From Candidatus Poribacteria bacterium (GTDB lineage: Bacteria; Poribacteria; WGA-4E; WGA-3G), in NCBI GenBank assembly GCA_009842375.1, contig VYFM01000541.1, positions 1 to 13,535 on the forward strand: a DNA stretch of 13,535 nucleotides, read 5' to 3'. A program made the translations under genes and the position numbers. The first letter of the stretch is position 1. Every line of letters starts with the position of its first letter. Below are positions 1 to 6,762 of the stretch, piece after piece. The notes under the pieces were generated by a model. That model saw nothing but the letters and a program-made list of their open reading frames with translations. It ran no database searches and was not told the origin of the DNA.

Positions 1-39
1 TTCTTAAAACTGAATAACCCTGGAAAGACCACTTTATAG

Positions 40-68
40 TTGGTAATAATTCGCAGACGTGCTATAAT
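40..68 (+). promoter_or_regulatory. Predicted sigma-70-type promoter of the M42 peptidase gene
   Basis: A -35-like TTGGTA (40-45) and a perfect -10 TATAAT (63-68) are separated by 17 bp. The -10 is preceded by TGC, giving an extended -10 element. Transcription would start near 75, leaving a leader of about 33 nt before the ATG at 108. This is seen directly as consensus matches; activity is inferred. Confidence 0.6.
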
Positions 69-107
69 TCTCCTATATTATAGAACTATTACTAAAGGAA
101 AGCCCTG

Positions 108-1178
108 ATGAATGAAACCTCAATAGAACTACTTAAATCACTTACACAAGCAGATGGAATCCCCGGTTATGAGTCGGAAGTCCGAGAAGTATTTCGTGAT
201 GCTGTCTCCGATGTTGGTCCTATAGAGACTGATAAATTAGGAGGTGTTTTTTGCACGCGCTCTGGTAGTGCAGAAAATCCACGTATCTTACTTGATTCGC
301 ATTTAGACGAAATCGGTTTTGTAGTGCAAAATGTTACGGACAACGGGTTTGTTAAGTTCCTCCCTCTCGGTGGATGGTGGGGACACACCCTCTTAGCACA
401 ACGTGTCAATATTACAACGAAGTTAGGGAAGATTCCTGGTGTGATCGGTTCAACACCTCCTCACCTTCTATCGGGTTCACGGGATAAAGTATTAGAGATA
501 AAAGACTTATTTATTGATGTAGGAGCTGAGAACGAAGAACAGGCGGTGGAGGAGTATGGAATTTTACCCGGTTGTCCAATTGCCCCTTACGGTCCGTTTA
601 TGCAGTTGAAAAATGAGAAGTTGCTGACAGCGAAAGCATTTGATAATCGAGTCGGTGTTGCGATTGTTATTGAAGCACTTTTACGTCTTGAAGATCATCC
701 TAACACTGTTATCGGTGCGGGAAGTGTGCAGGAAGAAATTGGATTACGAGGAGCAAGGACTATGGTTGCAAGTGTAGAACCTGATCTCGCCATTGTGCTT
801 GAAGGTCCCCCGGGTGATGATACGCCAGGATTAAGCGTTGGAAATTCAATGGGAAAACTCGGTGGTGGAGTTCAAATTCGGATAATCGATTCCTCAATGA
901 TTGTGAATCCGAAATTGGCAGATTATGTAGTAGAGACAGCAAAGAAACATGAGATACCGTATCAGCTTGGTGTACGTCAATCTGGTGGAACAGATGGGGG
1001 TGCAATCCATCAATTCGGTAGAGGTGTGCCATCTGTTGTCCTCGGTGTGCCATCACGTTATATCCATAGCCATGTCTCCATTATCAACATAGACGATTAC
1101 AATGCAGCGTTAGACTTGACGATGCATCTTGTCCGTGAAATTGACTCTTCAGTTGTGGAAGGATTTCTGTTCGGTTAG
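108..1178 (+). CDS. M42 family metallopeptidase (deblocking/glutamyl aminopeptidase-like)
   Basis: This 356-residue protein is a normal-length member of peptidase family M42, cytosolic dinuclear-metal aminopeptidases that trim N-terminal residues from peptides and assemble into tetrahedral dodecamers. The metal-site motifs appear in family order: SHLDEIG (His65, Asp67), AFDNRVG (Asp179), VQEEIGLRGA (catalytic Glu209, ligand Glu210), VLEGPPGDDTPG (Glu232) and SRYIHSHVS (His320). From memory of the Pyrococcus TET enzyme these match H68, D182, E212/E213, D235 and H323 with a constant offset of 3, so the site looks complete, with Glu in place of Asp at 232. The GGTDGGAIH segment (293-301) is also typical. 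The ATG at 108 follows AAAGGAAAG at suitable spacing and lies downstream of a good promoter. Substrate preference cannot be read from sequence; older annotations call this family endoglucanase M, which is doubtful. Confidence 0.92.
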   Translation: MNETSIELLKSLTQADGIPGYESEVREVFRDAVSDVGPIETDKLGGVFCTRSGSAENPRILLDSHLDEIGFVVQNVTDNGFVKFLPLGGWWGHTLLAQRVNITTKLGKIPGVIGSTPPHLLSGSRDKVLEIKDLFIDVGAENEEQAVEEYGILPGCPIAPYGPFMQLKNEKLLTAKAFDNRVGVAIVIEALLRLEDHPNTVIGAGSVQEEIGLRGARTMVASVEPDLAIVLEGPPGDDTPGLSVGNSMGKLGGGVQIRIIDSSMIVNPKLADYVVETAKKHEIPYQLGVRQSGGTDGGAIHQFGRGVPSVVLGVPSRYIHSHVSIINIDDYNAALDLTMHLVREIDSSVVEGFLFG

Positions 1179-1218
1179 GTACATATAGTAAGTGTGTTTC
1201 TTGTAGAGAGGATATAGT

Positions 1219-2052
1219 ATGGCAATCTTACCAAAAGTCTCATTTTGCAATCATGAAATCAGTAAGTTGTTGATTGGGGATAATCCGATTTACGGTTATT
1301 CTCACTTTAATAAACTTCTTTCACAACATCAACAGGAGTTTCATACACCACGACAGGTTGTTGCTACACTCAAACGTGCTGAGGAAGTTGGCATTAATGG
1401 TTGGCAGAATAGCGTAACGGAACGTTCAATGTCAGACCTACAGCGTTACCGAGATTCGGGTGGCACGATGCACTGGTTTTGTCTCAGTTGGAGTTCTGTA
1501 TGGTACGAGGAACCGGACACGGTTTTTGAAGATGCGAAACATAATCCGTTTGGTATGGCACCGCACGGTGGGGGTGTAGGACAACGATGTCTACGGGAAA
1601 ACAGGCTTGACCACTTACAAGATATATTGAAACGAATTCGAGATACGGGTAATCTTGTCGGTTTATCTGTCCATGACCCCAAACTCGTCCATATAGCAGA
1701 AGATGAAGCGTGGGATATAGACTACTATATGACGGCACTCTATAACCTACACGGTGGAAGTCAAAAATTTACGGAAAAGTTCGGCTATGCTCCTTTAGGG
1801 GAGATCTATGCCAGAGAAGACCGCGATGAGATGTGTAAAGCAATCCAACGCACAGATAAACCATGCCTTATCTTCAAAGTACTTGCTGCAGGTCGGGTAA
1901 TTGGGAGTTCCCAACAAATTCGTGAAGAGTTGAAATTCGCTATAGAGAACTCAAAACCAAATGATGTGCTGTTACTCGGTATGTATCAGCAATTCAGTGA
2001 TCAAATTGGGGAGAATGCTGCGTTGATTACAGAAATTTGTGCATCAATATAA
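1219..2052 (+). CDS. TIM-barrel protein of unknown function (aldo/keto-reductase-like fold suspected)
   Basis: I do not recognise this 277-residue protein as a named enzyme. It has no signal peptide or membrane helix, so it is probably cytosolic. The alternation of short hydrophobic strands ending in polar residues suggests a TIM barrel: LLIGDNPIYG (17-26), a GINGWQN strand (58-64), MHWFCLSW (84-91), NLVGLSVHDP (145-154), IDYYMTALYN (167-176), CLIFKVLAAG (216-225) and DVLLLGMY (249-256). The opening LLIGDNPI and the closing GMYQQFSDQIGEN resemble barrel proteins loosely annotated as aldo/keto reductases in planctomycete-like genomes. The Asp-Tyr-Lys-His tetrad of true aldo/keto reductases is not evident. 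Candidate functional residues include His152, Asp153 and Lys220. The ATG at 1219 is preceded by GAGAGGA. It begins 40 nt after the peptidase gene, so co-transcription is likely. Confidence 0.6.
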   Translation: MAILPKVSFCNHEISKLLIGDNPIYGYSHFNKLLSQHQQEFHTPRQVVATLKRAEEVGINGWQNSVTERSMSDLQRYRDSGGTMHWFCLSWSSVWYEEPDTVFEDAKHNPFGMAPHGGGVGQRCLRENRLDHLQDILKRIRDTGNLVGLSVHDPKLVHIAEDEAWDIDYYMTALYNLHGGSQKFTEKFGYAPLGEIYAREDRDEMCKAIQRTDKPCLIFKVLAAGRVIGSSQQIREELKFAIENSKPNDVLLLGMYQQFSDQIGENAALITEICASI

Positions 2053-2141
2053 CATATACGGGTAAATTTGTGATGATAGAGGTCAGGACTGCAGATTCGT
2101 CTTGATAGTTGTTCTGTTTCAAAAAAGATAGGAGAAGTAAA

Positions 2142-2899
2142 ATGTATAAGTTTCAGGTGCGTATGGTAATTGGCATGGTATTATTGCTGACTTTTGTAAT
2201 TCCAACTACTGTCTTAGCACAGTTGGGAAATCAACGGAATCCTGACTATATTGGAGGTCCTTGGATTTACACAGCTGTTCCTTGTGATAACATAAATTGT
2301 GATAACACTGATAGTGTAAATATAGACTTCCTTTCACGGTATACTGATAAGAAGGTAGCAGAAATTAATTTTGCAAAAGGCAAATCCAAACCGGAGGAAA
2401 TATTGTTCCTCGGCGGTCGTTTAACTTGGCATGCAGGTTTTTTGGAGGACGACATCACATCTTTACTGATAATGTAGGTGATCTTGTTGACGGTGCTGAA
2501 TTAAATCCACAAGGATATTCAAATGCTGTATTCTACGGAATTATTGTCCTCAATGTCAATAAATCCTCTGATGTATTAATGCAGCTTGGATATAGTGCTT
2601 ACGCAAAAGTATGGTTAAATGGTGAAGTTGTTTATGAATCTGAAGATAGAATGTGGGATGAACCGGCAGATATGATACAACGTTTTTCAGTACCCGTAAA
2701 AAAAGGAAAAAACCTATTGATGACAAAAGTTGTAGAAGGTATTGGTTGGAACCTGTTTGTTAATATCCACACCAATTTCACTGTCTCTTATCGGATGAGG
2801 AATGGGAAAATAATTCATGACGATATCCTACCTGTTGAACCTTCAACGTCAACGATTTCAACTCGTTGGGCATCTTTAAAAAAGGGAGATCGTTTCTAA
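2142..2899 (+). pseudogene. Secreted protein with KVWLNGEVV C-terminal domain, interrupted by a -1 frameshift
   Basis: Translation from the ATG at 2142, behind a strong GGAGAAG site, gives a signal peptide (MYKFQVRMVIGMVLLLTF, predicted cleavage after VLA) and about 100 further residues, then hits a TAG at 2475-2477. The reading frame one base back is open from 2369 and continues to a TAA at 2897-2899. It encodes the other half of the same kind of protein, with AKVWLNGEVVYESE and KKGKNLLMTKVVEGIGWNLFV. The joined product would be about 252 residues, exported, with a C-terminal beta-rich, carbohydrate-binding-like module. The joined halves resemble secreted proteins I associate with Poribacteria; the function is unknown. 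The two frames overlap at 2369-2477. The overlap contains T TTT TTG (2438-2444) in the right phase for -1 slippage, so this may be programmed frameshifting, a missing base in the assembly, or a real pseudogene. Confidence 0.7.
2438..2444 (+). other. Slippery heptamer T TTT TTG at the frame break
   Basis: Six T residues followed by G are read as GGT TTT TTG in the upstream frame. That is the X XXY YYZ arrangement needed for simultaneous -1 slippage of two tRNAs. The shift needed to join the two halves of the interrupted gene is exactly -1. I see no convincing stimulatory pseudoknot. The nearest upstream Shine-Dalgarno-like GGAGGAAA (2393-2400) is about 38 nt away, further than is usual for stimulation. 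Confidence 0.35.
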
Positions 2900-2959
2900 A
2901 ATAAGATACCCATTTTGAGCAGAATACTATAATTAACCCAAGTTGCTACCTATAAGATT

Positions 2960-2987
2960 TTGACATGCAGATACCGTTTTTTATCGT
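2960..2987 (+). promoter_or_regulatory. Possible promoter inside the repeat element
   Basis: A perfect -35 TTGACA (2960-2965) is followed after 16 bp by TATCGT (2982-2987), which matches the -10 consensus at four of six bases. Transcripts would run through both hairpins into the aldo/keto reductase gene. Consensus match only. Confidence 0.3.
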
Positions 2988-3060
2988 GAATAGTTCATTA
3001 TTTACCGAGATTTGTAGCGCAAACTGTCAGTTTGCGTGCTCACAGGCACAATCTGACAGA

Positions 3061-3089
3061 TTGTGCTACGTAGCAACTTGAGTTATAAT
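3061..3089 (+). promoter_or_regulatory. Possible promoter at the right end of the repeat, facing the aldo/keto reductase
   Basis: TATAAT (3084-3089) lies 17 bp downstream of TTGTGC (3061-3066), which keeps only the TTG of the -35 consensus. The -35 lies in the second hairpin arm and the -10 lies in the outer end of the terminal repeat. Transcription would start about 30 nt before the ATG at 3129. If real, the element supplies the promoter of the downstream gene. Confidence 0.4.
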
Positions 3090-3128
3090 TAGAGGAATTA
3101 ATATTGTCAAATTGATTGGAGACTGAAA

Positions 3129-4112
3129 ATGGAGATGCGGACGTGTGGTAAATCTGGTATTGAGATTTCTCCGATGGGTATCGGTTGTTGGTCTTATGGT
3201 GGCGGTGATTACTGGGGACCACAGGCACAATCAGATGTTACTGCTGTAGCACACGCTGCATTGGATGCCGGTATCAACTTTTTTGATACCGCAGAAGGGT
3301 ATAACGTAGGACGTAGTGAAGAGGCAATCGGGGTTGCGTTAAATGGTAGACGACACGAAGCAGTCATCGGAACGAAAATCAGTACACCCGATCCTTCAAA
3401 GATACGTGAACGTTGTGAAGCCAGTTTAGAACGCTTACATACAGATTATATTGACATCTATATGATACATTGGCCTCATGACGAGTTCCCAATTGATGCG
3501 AGTATGGCTGAGTTGACGAAACTCAAGGAAGACGGACTTACACGGGCTATCGGTGTAAGTAACTTTGGAGTATCGCAACTAACTGCAGCACTCCATACAG
3601 GAACGGAACTGGCAGTAAACCAAGTCTGTTATAACCTCTTGTCCCGTGCAATTGAGATAGAGCTTATGCCTATGTGTCGAGAGCATGGTATCGGCATATT
3701 GGGATATATGCCGCTGTTGCAGGGAATATTGACAGGCAAATACAAATCCGCTGAGGAGATACCACCGATGCATTCTCGTTTCAGACATTTCCGTGATGAG
3801 AGACCGATGGCAACGCATGGTGAAGAGGGTGCAGAGAAAGAGATGTTTGAGATCCTTGAAAGCATCCGAAAAATCGCAAATGCGGAAAATATACCGATGA
3901 GTAGACTTGCAATCGCTTGGACTATGGCAAAACCGGAAATTACTTGTATGCTTGTAGGCACAAGAAATATAGGTGAATTAACAGAAAACCTACATGCTAT
4001 TGAATATACACCCTCAAGCGATGTGATGGAACAGTTGGATAAATTGACAGCCCCACTATTAGAAAAAATGGGAGCAAATCCGGATTATTTCACAGGGAAA
4101 CGAATACGTTAA
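3129..4112 (+). CDS. Aldo/keto reductase family oxidoreductase
   Basis: This 327-residue protein is a full-length aldo/keto reductase, a cytosolic TIM-barrel enzyme that uses NAD(P)H to reduce carbonyl groups of sugars or aldehydes. The family tetrad is visible: Asp53 and Tyr58 in FFDTAEGYNVG, Lys83 in VIGTKIS, and His114 in YMIHWPHD. IGVSNF (about 141-146), NQVCYNLL and the C-terminal cofactor segment VGTRNIGELTENLHA are also standard. The form resembles the voltage-channel-beta/YhdN-like branch more than the aldose reductases. The ATG at 3129 follows TTGGAG with 7 nt spacing. Upstream lies the MITE-like element with two candidate promoters; the next gene starts 62 nt downstream. The physiological substrate is unknown. 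Confidence 0.93.
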   Translation: MEMRTCGKSGIEISPMGIGCWSYGGGDYWGPQAQSDVTAVAHAALDAGINFFDTAEGYNVGRSEEAIGVALNGRRHEAVIGTKISTPDPSKIRERCEASLERLHTDYIDIYMIHWPHDEFPIDASMAELTKLKEDGLTRAIGVSNFGVSQLTAALHTGTELAVNQVCYNLLSRAIEIELMPMCREHGIGILGYMPLLQGILTGKYKSAEEIPPMHSRFRHFRDERPMATHGEEGAEKEMFEILESIRKIANAENIPMSRLAIAWTMAKPEITCMLVGTRNIGELTENLHAIEYTPSSDVMEQLDKLTAPLLEKMGANPDYFTGKRIR

Positions 4113-4174
4113 TTTTCTGCGAAAATCGTGCTTACAAACCCCTCCTACAAGACAGGAAAAGAAAGGATGGATTT

Positions 4175-5065
4175 ATGGCAGACCATATCGGTATAAGATT
4201 TAACAAAGATTTTGGTAAACCTCTATCAACTGATGCATCTGACCTTACATATACAAATGCTGATGGCAAACCTGTTGTCCCTTTGACTCAGGAACAGAAA
4301 TATATCTTTGATAAAAATGGATGGCTACTGTTTCCGGGAGTACTGATGGAATCTGAGATTGAGGAGATGCGAGACTTTTGTTATCGATTAAAGCAAGGCG
4401 ATGATACGATTCCTGGGCATCACCGTTCCACCTACGGCGGTCCTTTAGAAGCATTGATGGATCATCCTGTGGTTGTTGCATTTGCTAATGAATTTCTGGC
4501 AACTCCTTATTTAGCCTCAGAAACATGTTACGGATTTCGGATGGAAATGAGTTTTTTGGCGTTGCGTTCTACAACGGACAATCCTCCTTATGCATTTGGT
4601 CCGCATAACGGCAACGGCATGCTTCGTATGCCAGGAGATTGCCATCAATACCAATGTTTACCGGGACAGGCATACAGCGGTTTGACACGCGTCGTATGGG
4701 AACTTAACCCGGTTGGAAAAGAGGATGGAGGTACGATGTTCATTACAGGTAGTCATAAAGCTGCGTACACTGCACCAGAGGTTGTCCGGAAACAAGAATG
4801 GGAGTTTTGGGATACCTATTCTTGTCCTGCGGGATCAGTTATCATCTTTACAGAAGCAATTACACACAGTGGACAACCTTGGAGAAATCCTGATACAGAT
4901 CGAGTTGCTATCTTCAATGCCTATAACTCAGTTGATAAACGGTGGACACTTTCACAACCACCACAAGCATTACTTGAAACGATGCCGCCTAAACGTCAAT
5001 CACTATTCCGTGATGCTTTTGTGAAAGGTAATGTGACTGGAACAGAATTTAATATGTCATTGTAA
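4175..5065 (+). CDS. Phytanoyl-CoA dioxygenase (PhyH) family protein, first of a tandem pair
   Basis: This 296-residue protein resembles the PhyH branch of Fe(II)/2-oxoglutarate-dependent oxygenases, which hydroxylate or otherwise oxidise unactivated carbons. The N-terminal region LTQEQKYIFDKNGWLLFPGV (37-56) is typical of the fold. The double-stranded beta-helix part shows GLTRVVWELNPV (169-180), DGGTMFITGSHKA (184-196) and AGSVIIFTEAITHSGQPWR (219-237). His231 is the likely distal iron ligand, and Arg237 or Arg243 is the likely 2-oxoglutarate anchor. The proximal His-X-Asp motif is not clear: candidates are His144 (GPHNG) and His157 (DCHQYQ), neither followed by Asp at +2. This could be a subfamily variation or could mean altered chemistry. 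The ATG at 4175 has AAAGGA about 8 nt upstream. Its partner starts 29 nt downstream, so the two are probably co-expressed. The substrate is unknown. Confidence 0.88.
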   Translation: MADHIGIRFNKDFGKPLSTDASDLTYTNADGKPVVPLTQEQKYIFDKNGWLLFPGVLMESEIEEMRDFCYRLKQGDDTIPGHHRSTYGGPLEALMDHPVVVAFANEFLATPYLASETCYGFRMEMSFLALRSTTDNPPYAFGPHNGNGMLRMPGDCHQYQCLPGQAYSGLTRVVWELNPVGKEDGGTMFITGSHKAAYTAPEVVRKQEWEFWDTYSCPAGSVIIFTEAITHSGQPWRNPDTDRVAIFNAYNSVDKRWTLSQPPQALLETMPPKRQSLFRDAFVKGNVTGTEFNMSL

Positions 5066-5094
5066 TCTCATGCCAATATCAACGAGGAACAAAT

Positions 5095-5916
5095 ATGACA
5101 CCGAAACAACGTTATCTATTTGATGTAACAGGCTACCTACATCTGAAAAACGTCATCACTGATGCCTTAGCAGAGGCTGCTGAGGCAGTTGATAGATATA
5201 TCACTACACCACCTGATGAATTGCCACCAGGATTTGAACAGCGTGGACTTCATCAGCACGGGTTCGCTTTTGACAAGTCGCTGGAATGTTTGACGATGCA
5301 TCCTGCAATATGGCACATTATCAAGGAGTTGACAGACAATCAACCTCGGTTTGGTAGAGGTTCACTCAAGCACGACAAACATGATTTGTGGAAGGCAGGA
5401 GAGAACGCACATGTGAATCCGGGTGGATTGCACTGCGCGCGTGATGATTACGGATGGTATAGCACTCGTTATGAAGCGGGTAATGGTCGTATTTACTGCG
5501 ATAATTTTGTGTGTTTTCCCTATTTTACGGATGTCTATCCGGGTGATGGTGGTCTTATCGTTATTCCCGGTTCCCATAAGAGCGAGTTTGATCGTCCGAA
5601 GCAGTTGTTAACACTTGATCAAGCGGATGGTATTGATCCGATTGATGATCCTGTTTTTGTGAATATCACACCGAAGGCTGGGGATATTGTGATTATCTCG
5701 GAGTTGCTAACCCACGGTGTCCTGCGGTGGAAACCGAAGGATAGAGATAGGCGGTTTCTCGTTCTGCGGTATTTTCCACAGTTCTCAGGTAGACATGCTT
5801 TTCCCCAACCTATATTGGATCGACTATCTCCTGAGACGTTGGAATTGATAGCGTCTGAACCTTACGGACACATGAAGGAAATTGTGAAGCAGGACGAGGT
5901 TAGGTTGACGGTTTAA
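5095..5916 (+). CDS. Phytanoyl-CoA dioxygenase (PhyH) family protein, second of a tandem pair
   Basis: This 273-residue protein has the same fold as its upstream neighbour but is strongly diverged, so the pair is not a recent duplication. It opens with TPKQRYLFDVTGYLHLKNVI (2-21). The core shows GLHCARDDYGWY (111-122), NFVCFPYFTDVYPGDGG (137-153), VIPGSHKSEFDRP (156-168) and AGDIVIISELLTHGVLRWK (195-213), followed by RDRRFLVLRYF. His207 fits the distal iron ligand, and Arg219 or Arg220 fits the 2-oxoglutarate anchor. The proximal ligand is probably His113, but the expected Asp at +2 is replaced by Ala, with Asp117 and Asp118 nearby. It is cytosolic, with no signal peptide. The ATG at 5095 follows GAGGAAC. 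A tandem pair may act on one substrate or form a heteromer; neither can be shown from sequence. Confidence 0.86.
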   Translation: MTPKQRYLFDVTGYLHLKNVITDALAEAAEAVDRYITTPPDELPPGFEQRGLHQHGFAFDKSLECLTMHPAIWHIIKELTDNQPRFGRGSLKHDKHDLWKAGENAHVNPGGLHCARDDYGWYSTRYEAGNGRIYCDNFVCFPYFTDVYPGDGGLIVIPGSHKSEFDRPKQLLTLDQADGIDPIDDPVFVNITPKAGDIVIISELLTHGVLRWKPKDRDRRFLVLRYFPQFSGRHAFPQPILDRLSPETLELIASEPYGHMKEIVKQDEVRLTV

Positions 5917-6012
5917 AAGTGTTCGGGGCACTAACAAAGGACCAATCAATACCGAATACACGGAGCGAAACAGGTAATAAAAAAAGAACAAATTATCTCC
6001 CAGGATTTAAAC

Positions 6013-6276
6013 GTGATGCATGGAACTTTAGTTTTCGCTGGTACTCGCGTGCCAGTTGAAAGCCTGATTCAGCACCTTATCGCAGGTGACTCGCTTGATG
6101 TATTCCTTGATAATTTCCCGACGGTTTCACGTGAGCAAGCGGTTGCTTATTTGCAGATGACTTTGGAGTTGTTGATGCGCGTGTTGCTTAATGAGCATCT
6201 ACCTTACAGACTGAGGGTGCTTTTCCCTAATACAATTGAAGTTGGTTACGGTTGGATATCAAGGATGGAAGGCTAG
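6013..6276 (+). CDS. DUF433 antitoxin-like protein, start lost and fused in frame to a DUF5615 toxin start
   Basis: GTLVFAGTRVPVESLI, followed by AGDSLDVFLDNFPTVSREQ, is a clear DUF433 signature; these small proteins are usually the antitoxin partner of a PIN-like DUF5615 toxin. The GTG at 6013, with AGGA 7 nt upstream, is the first standard start. However, the open frame continues back to 5935, and the residues just upstream (IKKEQIISQDLN, from 5977) look like genuine DUF433 N-terminus. ATA at 5977 sits about 11 nt after CGGAG, as if an ATG had mutated. Downstream no stop separates the antitoxin from the toxin start at 6175, so one frame runs on through MRVLLNEHLPYRLRVLF and ends out of phase at 6276. 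A TGATG overlap in another frame (6173-6177) suggests the antitoxin stop was lost by an indel. I regard it as decaying. Confidence 0.6.
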   Translation: MMHGTLVFAGTRVPVESLIQHLIAGDSLDVFLDNFPTVSREQAVAYLQMTLELLMRVLLNEHLPYRLRVLFPNTIEVGYGWISRMEG

Positions 6277-6303
6277 GATAAAAGCACGCGCACTGTTGAA
6301 TGT
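6175..6303 (+). pseudogene. DUF5615 (PIN-like) toxin remnant, frameshifted and truncated
   Basis: The ATG at 6175 has GGAG 6 nt upstream and begins MRVLLNEHLPYRLRVLFPN, the typical N-terminus of DUF5615 toxins, which are predicted PIN-fold RNases (the first acidic residue of the family is often Asp; here Asn-Glu). Around 6241-6245 the frame breaks. Removing one base there reads IEVVTVGYQGWKARIKARALLN, which continues the family pattern (a GYQGW-like turn and a LL segment). After about 6303 the similarity stops, and the minus-strand atpC stop codon is at 6314-6316. So only about 43 of the usual 110 or so residues remain. It is inactive as it stands. It lies in frame with the DUF433 gene. Confidence 0.55.
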
Positions 6304-6315
6304 GGGAAAGTGCTT
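6278..6315 (-). terminator. Weak candidate terminator of the atp operon
   Basis: On the minus strand AAGCAC overlaps the atpC stop codon and can pair with GTGCTT after a 22-nt loop, followed directly by a short T-rich run (TTTTAT). A six-pair stem with a long loop is weak, so this is only a possibility. No better hairpin is visible between the convergent blocks. Confidence 0.25.
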
Positions 6316-6724
6316 ATTGGTTGCTCGCAACCTTAATCCGATTCTGTGCACGGGCAAGGGCTGCCTCTGCGCTGGGACGATTCAGGTCGGGGGAATCTTC
6401 AGCGAGTTGTTCTTTAGCGCGTTCAAGGGCACTTTCTGCACGTGCAACGTCAATATCCGATGCCCATTCCGCTGTTTCAACTAACACAGTGACTCCTGTG
6501 CGGAGCACTTCAAAAACCCCACCACTTGTCGCCATAGAACGTAGTGTATCCGAAAACTCATTGATACGAATTTCACCAACATCTAATGCTGTAAGAAAAG
6601 GGATGTGACCATATAGAATCTGGAAGTTGCCTTCCACACCTGGTGCTTGAACGCTGGTCACATCACCTTCATATATCAGTTTTTCCGGTGACCGAATTTC
6701 AAGGTGAAAACTTCTGCTTTGCAT
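6314..6724 (-). CDS. atpC: F-type ATP synthase subunit epsilon
   Basis: This 136-residue protein is the epsilon subunit of F1, which sits on gamma at the foot of the central stalk and can inhibit ATP hydrolysis through its C-terminal helices. The N-terminal beta-sandwich is recognisable from LEIRSPEKLIYEGDVTSVQA (8-27), GNFQILYGHIPFLTAL (32-47) and SGGVFEV (67-73). AEWASDIDVARAESALERA (85-103) begins the C-terminal helical hairpin, which is of full length. It is the last gene of the operon, 38 nt after atpD, with only a weak AAAGAGA ribosome site. Its stop codon lies about 10 nt from the broken toxin remnant on the other strand. Confidence 0.95.
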   Translation of the reverse strand: MQSRSFHLEIRSPEKLIYEGDVTSVQAPGVEGNFQILYGHIPFLTALDVGEIRINEFSDTLRSMATSGGVFEVLRTGVTVLVETAEWASDIDVARAESALERAKEQLAEDSPDLNRPSAEAALARAQNRIKVASNQ

Positions 6725-6762
6725 AAGATTATGTCTCTTTCTGAAAGCCGATTGCCAATAAC

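Larger units (their letters stand above)
2930..3091. repeat. MITE-like inverted-repeat element with two internal hairpins
   Basis: The ends are inverted repeats. CAAGTTGCTAC at 2939-2949 is perfectly complementary to GTAGCAACTTG at 3070-3080. Extending outward to TAATTA on both sides gives 19 of 20 matching positions with one 2-nt gap. Inside the right half lie two odd palindromes: CGCAAACTG-T-CAGTTTGCG (3018-3036) and GCACAATCTG-A-CAGATTGTGC (3046-3066). They are enclosed by GTAGC (3014-3018) and GCTAC (3065-3069). No transposase is encoded, so if mobile it would be non-autonomous. It fills most of the gap between the secreted-protein gene and the aldo/keto reductase. Copy number elsewhere in the genome cannot be seen here. 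Confidence 0.6.

Noticed and set aside
2109..2141. An upstream start at 2109 for the secreted protein
   Set aside because: The ATG at 2142 has GGAGAAG directly upstream and yields a proper signal peptide; the extra residues would spoil it.
3018..3066. The hairpins as a rho-independent terminator of the upstream gene
   Set aside because: Neither stem is followed by a T-run on either strand.
3014..3069. The two tandem hairpins as a CRISPR array
   Set aside because: There are only two inverted palindromic units with no spacers of constant length and no cas genes.
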